Below, piece by piece: positions 37,201 through 47,800 of a DNA stretch of 64,000 nt; the stretch's first letter is position 1; each line of letters starts with the position of its first letter. A program made the translations under genes and the position numbers. The notes under the pieces were generated by a model. It saw nothing but the letters and a program-made list of their open reading frames with translations. It did not search any database and had not been told where the DNA came from. The DNA comes from Trissonchulus latispiculum (lineage: Eukaryota > Nematoda > Enoplea > Enoplida > Ironidae): contig JASAND010020362.1 of assembly GCA_030248195.1 (NCBI GenBank), positions 1 through 64,000 on the forward strand. Reading direction: 5' to 3'.

Positions 37201-40200
37201 TACTCAATTTGGCCCACTTTCCTGCCTACTATCTGAATAGTTTACTCATTCATTCTGGCAGTCCCAATACCCTTATCAGACAAAGGGGGTTTACATGGTA
37301 TGCCCTCATTCACCCTCGCACTCACACAATTTTGATTACTGATTCACACTTTATAAAAGAAGGCTAGCTCTGGAACCTCACACTCCATGAGGGGTTTACC
37401 CAGGCAGCCACTTACGTAACTTTGGGGGGTCTCATTCACACGACAGATTACAACAATATTGACACATATAAATACACAAACATAATACGTCCTAACTATT
37501 CCCTAACAAGACCTACCTACTTATAGTATGCATATTTCTTGTCCCTATTTTGGATTGCCTTTGATTTGTAACTTCCAGTATTTTGCTTTAGACTTTGGAA
37601 CTTTGATAACTTTAATAAAAGAAATTTTTGTTGGATTTTAGGAACTTTGGTAGTTTAGGAAAACGGAACGAGTAATAATTGCTTGGGCAATTATTACTAC
37701 AACAAATCACACAAGTACTTCCGCTAAGGACAGCATCAGACTAATTAAGTTAACACGGGGAATTCGGCCATTCCCTTTAAAACAACTTGATAATTAATAG
37801 CTAAAAACGATTCAGATCCCTTTTTGGTTCCTAACATTTTTGATGCCGACACAAGGTTACTCTTCACAATCACAATACATAGTTACAGACAATAGTATTA
37901 CTTCAGTAGCGCCTCGTCTTGCGATTATGGCCGGCAATTCCTAATTGCCGGCTGTGGGGAAAACAGTCCTAAATTAACTCAGTTCTAGTATGAGGTCATG
38001 ACCAAGGGACCTCCTATCTCAGCTTAAGGGTGGGTCCCCACTCAAAATCCCAATTCATCAAGACCCCAAAAACAGCATCAATACACAAAATGTTTGGGCG
38101 TAAGCCCCTACAAAAATTAAGGCCATTCAGGCCGTGGCTTGGTTGACACAGTTAATTTTAAACAAGGCCCGAAGGCCACAAAAAGTGAAAGTTTTAGGCC
38201 AAAAGGGGCCTTTTAAAATCCCTAAAATGCGTTCCTAAAGTGCAGATCCTGGCCGAGCATAGTGCGCTCATTTGGCCCTCAGTGTGTGGTGTTCGTCGTG
38301 TGCGCTCAGTTCATCCCTTCTGACCAGTGTGGGTCAGAAGGGGTCCCTAACTCGAGTACCTAACCGGGGAAAGCACGTCTTTTGTTCCCGGCCAAATCGC
38401 TGGCACAACGGGAAGACGTGCTAAGTATAGGGGGGGAAAAACCGACCGCTCTCGGCCGAGTCTCAGACGAACACTGAGAGAATTTTGAAATTTTGCAGTG
38501 AGCTGACAGGAGTCTGACAGCTCACTGGTGTTTGCTTTTCTGGCGGAGTCTCTTTGATTTTTATTGGAGCTTCCAGAACTTTCTGGAAGCTCCCTATGTT
38601 AATACATGTGCCCGAGTCGGGCTGGCCAAGCGGCTGGTCCGTTGGAGGGGAGATTAACGAGAAAATGGAGTTATTACCCTCCAACTGACCCTAATTTTGA
38701 TTTATTTCCCAAGCTGAATTTTGGGAAACTTTGTAGACTTTTTGGTTACCACGTAGAGGTAACCAAAGGGGAAATTACTGACTTTAAAAATGAAGTGAAA
38801 AGAATGAAAAAATGAGATTGTACACAATAAAGGCCACTCGGGGCCGAATACAGAAAAATAAATATTAACTGCCACTTTGGCCGTGTTATTTAGTAAAATT
38901 TATATTTATTATTTTTTGGCCTTCCCTTGTCTCCAAGCCCCTTTCTTTCTTTTTGGACGTGACCTTTCGGCCGTAGACAAGGGAAGCCGCCCGTTGATTC
39001 CAGCAACAATTGTCCTTCCTCGCCAAGACTCTAAGTCTAACTAGAAAAGAAAAGGAAGGGCAATTGTTGCGTAAAAATATGCATACTCTTAGCTACGTAA
39101 TTTTCTAGAAACTAAAACTTAAATATTCTTAATCTGCGTACCTAACTACCTAAGACTAACTATTTTCGTTTCTTTTAAATTATTAGGGAGGGGGTTAAGC
39201 CCCCTCCGAACGTAATTTCCTGCTATGTGTATGTGTTAAATTCTTCTCTGCGAGGCAAGTCTCTGCTGGGAGAGAGCCAGCAGAGGCTCTGGAGGTGTGA
39301 ATGGAAACATGAATGGGCGTAACCTCACACGTAGTTACGTATTGTTGTAAGGTCACCCAAGGCCAATATTACAAAATTAAAATGTAACTTAAACAAAACT
39401 TCTTTTCTTTATAACTTTCGCAATATTGGGAGTTAGGTGACCGGGTTTGGAGTTTTAGAATCAGCAGAGAATTGCCTTTCAGATAAAACCAACTTATATT
39501 TTGACCAAAAATCTGACTAATTAACTAATTATCGCCTAACTAATGCAAATTAAGCCTAATTAACACTTATGAACACTAATTAACACTGTTCCGTGCCCCT
39601 AATGGGCGAATTATAGCCTTATTTTGACCCATCTTCCAATATTCGCACTGATTAACTGCGTAAAACGTTTTAAACTCGTAGTTTCTTGTTAAATTGCCGG
39701 TTATTAAGCAACTTCTTTCTTTGAACTTGTTTTCCATGATGATTTCAACTATTTTAAACAGTTTCTGAGTGGTTTTCTTGGCAATGTGAGGCCTTATTCG
39801 TGGCCTGGGAAGAGTAACGACTCCTCCATTATACGGAAAACCGTATTAGGGCCTATTACTGACCCGGGAAGGGTAACGACCCCTCCGTTATTGGCTGATG
39901 ACCTACCTAAGCTTCCTTAACCTACGTTCCACTAAGATTCCATTCCATTTTCGTGTCGTTTGCGTGCGCGTAATACTATTTTATGTCTTATTCTTCCTAT
40001 TTACACTAGAACCTATGTCCCTAATAATAAGTTTCTGGGGGGTTTCACACTGACTGGCAACTCTGGTAACTGCAGAACAGTTACTTTATACAATGCTTGG
40101 ACGTTTCACAGTTCACATCAAAATTTCATAAGCACGCCATTCATTAAGAGCTCAAATCATTTCCATCAAGAGTCACAATCTCCCACAAGTTAAGCTTTTT

Positions 40201-40440
40201 CCCTGTACATTTTTAGGGTTCATTTTGCCTTTTCCATTACACATGTCAATAAAATAAGTTAATGCTGCAAACTTGCTGGATGAAAGCTTTACTGACAAAA
40301 TTTCCATACCAATTTTCAAAGGGGTCGATAAATTTGACCATAAATTTTATGCATTCTTTGCTCCTGAGAGGTTCTGTCTGTACTACCAGTTTTTGACCAA
40401 ATTTCGCCTGCCGTTGCCTGTACCGGATCCCTAATACGGA
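34214..40440. other. ORF-poor, hairpin-dense block
   Basis: About 6 kb with no recognisable protein and at least 22 inverted repeats with 8-18 bp stems between 34742 and 39428, many with loops of 1-8 bases (for example 34798-34826, 35784-35807, 36244-36273, 37671-37698, 38566-38593, 39003-39070). It also holds a 16-bp direct repeat (GACAGAAAACGCTCTG, near 34235 and 34265), a tandem duplication of about 80 bp at 36697-36856, and many CTAACTAA/CCTACC words. A box-B-like motif lies at 35735-35760. It could be a large noncoding retroelement or a structured satellite-like insert. Confidence 0.6.
36697..36856 (+). repeat. Tandem duplication of about 80 bp
   Basis: Two copies of AACTTCCGCTAAT...ACACAACA...TCTAACATTTTCCTACCTAG...CTAATCGG in direct order with few differences. 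Confidence 0.8.
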
Positions 40441-41713
40441 AGGGGGGACGAATCGAAACGAAAATTTTCGTAAATGTTGCTATGCTTAGAGGTTTTGAGC
40501 AAATTTAACGAGCACCACTGAGCATTGAGCAAAACTCATTGTATTTCAGGTCAATTTTAAAACAAAACGAGCGATTTTTGAATTGTACTTGAAATATAAC
40601 AGGTTTGTTTTTTAGCTAACCATTTAACTTAATCTCAACTCTGACCTACTTGCATTTTCCTGTTATTCTCCCTTGCCCCTGCCCTTGTCCCTTCCTTCGC
40701 CTGGTTAAAGTGTAAATCTGGGCCGTATGGAAACTATGCGTAAATCTGGGCCCTATGAAACTGTCCCTAGACATTAAACCTGGGGATGGGTGCCGCTTAG
40801 ATACTGCCTAAGAATTACAAAACGTCTGTCACTTCGCCATGGCCCCATTTAAACTTGCGGTTATGTAACGAATTACCTTGTTTACTTATAGATAACGCCA
40901 CAGCTTAACAGCGGTTCTTTGTAGACAAGGTGTGGAAAGTTTGTGGTCGTGATTGCTAACCTGAACTGTCAGCGTTTTGGCCAAGAGAATCATGGAAGCA
41001 AAATGATTTTTTGATTTTTTATCTTTATTAAAATATAAATTATAAATAAAATATTAAAATATCTTATATTTTTATGATTTCAGATTTTTGCGGATTGGTA
41101 AAACAGTCTGCGCGTTAGGCCAGGTTCGAGCCCGGCCAAGTACCCTACTTATTAGGGCACTTGGTGGTGTGTACCTTTCTTGTTCTATTATTTAGGATAA
41201 ATGGGGGATTTCAGATATTTTCTGAATTGGACAGCAAATGTGAGTAGCTCCAATGTCTGATGTAGGTCTTGAGGCAGAAGCAATTTCCGTAATTTTAAAA
41301 CCAAAATCGATCCTCAATTTTGCTAAAATATTCTTGGAACTCTTCCATAAGCAGCGGAAAACAGAAATTTCCTTCTGAAAGTAATACCTACTAAGTAATA
41401 AGTGATTCTTCAACAGGCTGAATTTTTTCTATTGAATTGCGCTACGGTTGATCTACAATAAACGCTGCGTTTCAAATCAGGCGATATTTGACTATCTATT
41501 CCACATACTTTTGGCAGAGGCAGGGCAAAGACAGCAATTTTTAGTAAAATATCCGGCGATAGCCTGGAACATACATGTGTGTAAAGATTTGGGTAATGCC
41601 AAATAAAATAGTTCTTAAATAAACGGAAGATTTACAAGGTCCTAGAGTGTGTGCATGTCAATTCGTCCCTAAACCGCTTACTCTAACCAACTGCAAATCG
41701 CGCCGGCAATCTA
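40441..41713. other. Intergenic, nothing recognised
   Basis: AT-rich sequence without credible ORFs, apart from the tRNA-like T-arm at 41083. Confidence 0.5.
41083..41165 (+). repeat. tRNA-like T-arm, SINE fragment
   Basis: GGCCAGGTTCGAGCCCGGCC forms a T-arm hairpin with box B; GGATTGGTAAAACAG upstream may be a decayed A-box. Confidence 0.4.
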
Positions 41714-41724
41714 TTTACTTTTGA

Positions 41725-43259
41725 GTTTACTGGCGATACTAAGGCAGACGCACACTTGAGCCTAACAAGATGTGCACTGATGTCCACTACTCGGGCAGAC
41801 GCACACCTTGCTAAACTTCAATTTGTGCTGACAGGAAAAAGACATGCATCTACTAAGGCAGACGCACACCTTACAAAATTGCACATTTCTCAGTCAAACA
41901 TTACAATTACATTACTAGGTTCTACAGTTCATTAGAACTTTGAAATTATTGTTTCTTTAATATTGATGAATGAATTGGCAAATGTTTTTATTGCAAATGA
42001 ACAGTGTTATCGCAAATGTTCCCGCAAGTGTGAAACGTAAACTTTTTCCTCCATTCAGACTTCCTCCTACATAGTTTATGCATCTAGAATTTTTCACGTA
42101 TATAAATATGCCTGAAACAATGCATTCAATGCGACCTAGCCTTTGTTTTAAACCTTTTTAAACTTTTGTTGTTTAGTTAAACCTTTGCTTACAGTGGTTA
42201 CGCTTCATTAAATTTTCATTAAAATGATTTAGCAATCCATCAATGTTAAAGAAACAAGATGACCCCTAAAAGGGGTAGTATTCCACGGCCGAGATAACAT
42301 CCCTCCTATTCAACAAACTGGACTTGCATAATTCGAATCCATTCGTTTAACCAGAAGGTTTCCGATATGGGAAGATGTTGGTTTCAATCCTTAATGCTTG
42401 TCAATTAGTAGCTTTCATATACATATTGACCAAATGGCAATTACTACAATCAAGCTACAATAAACTTGTGCTGAAGATAGAAGGAATCAGCCGACCACCA
42501 AACACAATCCTTTTCGGGTATTTTTGACCAAAAATTAAATTGAAACATTACATAAAGAAGACGTGGGGTGAGGTCTAGTTACATTTTGATACAGTCGTTC
42601 CTTTTGTCTGAAAGCAAAGAAATTTATTGCCGCCGTTCCTGTTCATGCCACCATGAAAATAGAATTAGATAACTGACAACTAATTTGCATATGGTTTCAG
42701 TGACCAAAATCAGTGACATTTCAAACTCAACCGGAGGGGGTAAAGGAAGGAAATTACAAGAGAAGTTGAAAGAACAAATTATGTTGTTCCCCCTCTTGTG
42801 AAAAGGGTTTAAATTTTAAAATGCAGTTGGTCAAAACCATCAGCTTCAAACGTCCAAATCATGAGTACAAATTAAAATGTCAAATAAGTTGTTTCATACA
42901 ACTCCCCTCCCAAACAAAAACAGCCAGGTTACCGAACACAGTGGCAAAGATAGGTGGCAAAATCTGTTGCGTCAAGATTTAGTTCTAAAAGTGGCTAAAC
43001 CAATAACAAATATTCCACCTCTAGGTGGAATAACAATAAATATAAAGGATTCCAATACAATATTCTAGAAATCAGTAATGTAATTGTAATGTTGACTGAG
43101 AAATGTGCAATTTTGTAAGGTGTGCGTCTGCCTTAGTAGATGCACGCCTTTTTCCTGTCAGCACAAATCGAAGTTTAGCAAGGTGTGCGTCTGCCCGAGT
43201 AGTGGACATCAGTGCACATCTTGTTAGGCTCAAGTGTGCGTCTGCCTTAGTATCGCCAG
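41725..43259 (+). mobile_element. Long-TIR (Mutator-like) nonautonomous element
   Basis: 1535 bp with inverted arms of about 190 bp (to about 41920 and from about 43070), flanked by perfect 11-bp repeats TTTACTTTTGA (41714-41724, 43260-43270). Each arm carries three GGCAGACGCACAC motifs with conserved spacing, likely transposase-binding repeats. The interior (41920-43070) has no recognisable protein. Confidence 0.85.
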
Positions 43260-43671
43260 TTTACTTTTGACCAAATAACGAAAACGATATATACAAAACG
43301 AAAATTTCAAATATTTAAGACGAAATAATTTTCTTAACAATAAGCAGACAACAAACCTGAATACACAAAAGGGCATACAAAGAGAAGACGGAGAGGCAAT
43401 GGGGATCAACCACTGAAGCCCCCAACCAAAATCAAAAAAGGTGTATCCCCAGAAAGGAGTGAAACAAAAGATGAGAAAAACCAACCACATCATAGAGAAG
43501 AATTTATAAGACTGACTGAATTTGAGCGCTCGAACCGGATTTGTGACAATTAGCTAAGGAACCGAGGTCCTTACACAAGAGTCCAATTTTCATTTACAGT
43601 TTGTGAAGATAACACTCCATTTTGAATAAATTTAGATGAAATTAAGCGAAATATCAGAAAATACTTCACAA

Positions 43672-43840
43672 GTGCTTGGGGGAGGGAGGATTTCATTCCC
43701 CTACAGACTTGAGCTCACCCCCCCCCCTTCCGAGGGATCGCTCCCCAGAATTCGGGTTTTTCCAAATTTTACCCAAAACAACGGACAAATCCGGTGCCGG
43801 TTGGTCCTCCCAAATTTTCCCACCTGAACATGTCTGGTCT
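43672..43840 (-). mobile_element. Third, diverged copy of the ACATGT-type MITE
   Basis: Shares the order CAAGTGCTTGGGGG, GAGCTCACCCCCCC, CAGAATTCGG, then CCACCTGAACATGTCT with the copies at 12.4 and 59.5 kb. TSD no longer readable. Confidence 0.55.
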
Positions 43841-43954
43841 GGAAACCCATTGTTTGGGCATGCTCTTTTAAACCCTTGTATGCGAATATTTAACCCTTTG
43901 TGAGAGCAATTGTTGTAGCCCTTGAGGACACTTCCACCCCTTTTTTAGAGCCAC

Positions 43955-44150
43955 CTCACCCCAGTCGGTGCTCCGGTTAGGGCCAGCTTAGAACGCATGC
44001 ATTTTTGAGGGAAGGGGTTGCTGACACTGAATAATTGCCATAGCAATTACCCGAGGTGTTCTACAAGGCTATCAGTATGTCCATTACGTCCATCAGGTGT
44101 TGTGGTAGCTGCACCAGAGTTGTGGTAGCTCCTCGGTAAATTGCCCAGGA
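43955..44150 (+). repeat. Dispersed repeat, second copy
   Basis: CAGTCGGTGCTCCGGTTAGG then GCTGACACTGAATAATTGCC and CAATTACCCGAGGTG follow the same order as at 14770-14960. Confidence 0.5.
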
Positions 44151-44816
44151 GAGATTTTCGAAATAGGGTGCTAGAGCTTATTTTTTTCAAGCTCTAGACT
44201 TGACATAATCCTCCACTTGTAGCGCAGCAAGAAACACCTGCGCTACAGGAGGTTCTTCCATCCTCTTGTCTGTCAATGTTCTGTCTTAACTCAAGCCTAG
44301 GAATTGATTTTACCCTTCACTTCACGACACAGAATAGATTAGCGTGGGTTAGAAAGGGGGCTATGAGAGGGGTCAAGGCTTAGTCTCTCTCTAAGACCCC
44401 TCCAGCCCAGACAAAGTACAATCCTGCTAGCCCACCAAGTTGTTCCACACTTCAAGAAAACCAGAAAGGAAGCTGAATTTAGAAAACAGCTCAGAAAACA
44501 GCCCAGGTCCTCTTTCTTCTTCTACATTATTGCGGACTCGTACAAATTATTATGAAGGTGCTTTTGTGGTAACCAATAGCAAAGAATTTGTGCATTGGTG
44601 TTGAAATTTTGTCTATTAATTGCTCTCTAGCTATGAATATTCAGACGACCGCCATGAAACCTGCATCGCTCAACCATTTTATTCTCTCAGAGACAATATC
44701 CATAAACGTTTTTAATTTAAGCATACGATCAAAGAAAGCAGTCACAATCGTGTTGCATACTAACTATAAATTTCCTAACGATTGCATTAGGTAAGACTTT
44801 AGCTAACAGTATTCTT

Positions 44817-47800
44817 CTATGAAGGCCGATTAAAGAAATATTCAGCTCCTCCGTCAATTTTCATAAGATTTCCTGTCGTGAACGAGGAATGGTTGCTAGC
44901 CAGAAAAATTATCGCTGCAGTCACTTCTTCCGGTTGACCGATTCGACCAATTGGATGCATTAGTGGCAGAAATTGCATCAGCTAAAATAGAAATTATTTA
45001 AATTTTGAAAAATTGGTTTAAGTCAACCCTATGTCCAAACATCTTTCGATTTGATTCATTTCTGGCAAGAATATAAAGCGTGTACGTGGGCAAGAAAGTA
45101 TCTACTCGTTGGTTCTTAGCTGCCTTCCTGTGACCCGCTACTCTTCCAAGCTAGTCCCGCTACTCTTAAGCCCGGTTCACACTAGAGCACAAGCACAAGC
45201 ACAAGCACAAGCACAGGCACAAGCACAAGTACAACCGGTTCACACTATTGAAAACTGGCACAAGCATAAGCACAAGCACAAGCACAAGCACAACGCAGAG
45301 TTGAATTCAGTTTAACTTTTTGCACAAGCACAACGCCTACAGCCAATGAAAATTGTTTTGCACTATGCACAGAAGGCGTGGCCAGGCTGAATTTCAAATT
45401 CTATTGGCTATGTTTGTGCCCCAGTGTGAACGTTTGCATCTTGTGCCTGTGATTGTGCTTGTGCTTGTTCTTGTGCTTGTGCCTGTGCTTGTGCTTGTGC
45501 GCTAGTGTGAACCGGCCTTTACACCTCCATTTTGGCGACACCTAACATAAATGTTAAAAAAATTCTCACAGCTGTTTTGTTTTTCTATGCTTTTGCACCG
45601 CAAGATAAAATATATTGGACAGCAGATACATGGCATTAGCTTTGATGTAATAACCAAACGGTTGGAGAGCACTGCTAGCTTAAAAAATGATGAACCTTCA
45701 AAAACTTGGAAATCTTGGCCTGTGAATCAAATAATTTAAATTTGGTGGTGCGACCTGGAAGTTAAAATTCGGCAATGCACGTTGTGTGTCGCTTTCTTCA
45801 ACAAACCTTGACGAACAGTGACGAATAATTAAACATATCTGTTTTGCTAATGGTCAATATTCAAAGCGACACACCAAGTCCCCGCCAAAATTCGGTGTGA
45901 ACACAGACCCCCGTAGGTCTCCAAAATTGCGCCAAATCTGAAGGACTTCGGCCCTCGCAAAGTGCGCTTACGCCACTCGGAAGACGAAAAAAGTGCAAAA
46001 ACTTCCAAAAAGTAGACTTTTTAAAGATTGTCCAATATGCACAATATTTACATCAATGGATAGCTTCACGATTCTTAACAACAAGCCAAACAGTTGGTTT
46101 CTATAATCCACAACGCCCGCGAAACCTGACCGGTGCCCCCCCCCCCCGATTTTGGCGACATCCAAACCCAACATACTTAAAAAATTCTCATAGCTGTTTG
46201 ACTCAATGAAAACATCTACACTTTGGCACAGCAACAAAAGACATATATATTGGATAGCATAGGCCTTAGCTTTGGTGAAATCCTTACCGTTAGAACGCAA
46301 TTTAGGCGTAAACTAGAAGAACCGTCGAAATCTGAAACATTTGGGTTACCGAATAGAATCATTTAATTCTGCTACGACCTCGGACTATTCTAATAGGTCC
46401 TGCTTCAATGAAATTTTCTGACACCTCCACTTGGGCTTATATCTGTGCACCCACCGTTCCCGAAACACCCAAGTATATAATTAAGTAACCACAAAACTCA
46501 TATTCCTATTGAATCAGTCATTATGTGTATCTGTATGCAAAATCCAGAAGAAGCCAGACATAAAAGATAAAGGATTGTAAGGTTACCTTTTCAATTTCTT
46601 CCTTTGGTCTTCCTGATCTGTACCATATGGGAGTTTCAATTGCTGCAGGGCTGGAAAAGGTGAATATAAACATTATTTTAAAGGGAGAAAAAAGGAGTGG
46701 AAAGGAAAAAGGAAAGGAAAGGAAAAGAAAAGAAATGAAAAGAGACAAATTCTTGAAGGCAGATGGTTGCTTTTTCAATTGCCTACTCAAACTTTAGCTA
46801 AAACTGCCCACGCTGAATGTTGATTTTATTATTTGTACCATTTAAAATTACTTTTAAACAATTTAAAATTAATTTAAAAAATCTTTATAGAATAATAGTA
46901 TTTACATTACTAATTCCATTGTGAAATATCGGCAACTTCCAGTGAATTGAATTGATTTCGTTTACCGGGACAGGGATTTCTGGAATCTGGATTGTTGAAT
47001 CTCGATTCTATTCTGTCTTGCTGTTCTGTCTATTCGAATCTCTCTATTCTGTCTTGCAATTTCAATTTCCTATTTCCAATCTCTAAAATTTCTACTTGAA
47101 ATCAACCAACTCGGGTTCGATCCCCGTGATGAACGCACTTCTTCGAGTCTTCATTCCTGAATCCTTTCACACCGGTGCTTTACAACTTAAACTTTGTTCT
47201 ATTACAACGTTGTACAACATACTTGACAGAATTAACTCTGACACCCTTTGGAGCTAGTTCCAGGGCCAACACCTTGGTGAACATATCCAACGCTGCTTTA
47301 CTTATGCAGTAGTAAGAAGACATAGGACTCTAAAATCAAAATTTTACACCAAAGTCAAGCACCACAAGGTGTGCGAGAAAACGGTCTTTTGGTTTTTGGT
47401 AAAAACTCCTGGAGCGGTTTTTTGACAGCCCAACTTTTTTAGTTACTTTCAGACTGTCCTCCATTTGTGCCACGTATGCATAATTGTTGTTGTCCTGATA
47501 GGGATTTAATTGTGCCGGACCAGGGTTCTAACCAGCCTCGTGAATGGTCCGCCTGGACCAGGCGACTCGGTCCTGGTCCGGACCTAAGCCCGGTCACACT
47601 ACTGTTACGAAATGTTAATAACAAAGTAATAAGTAATAGGGTACAGAATGAACATTTCTGATTTTACATGATTGAGCTATTTTTAACGGTTAAATTTGTA
47701 TAAGACATGAAAACAACCTACCGGTCGGAGTCCAGCCATGCTTGAAACGTTAACAATGGAACCTAAAATTCCATAAATTTTTGATAGACTATGCACTCTT

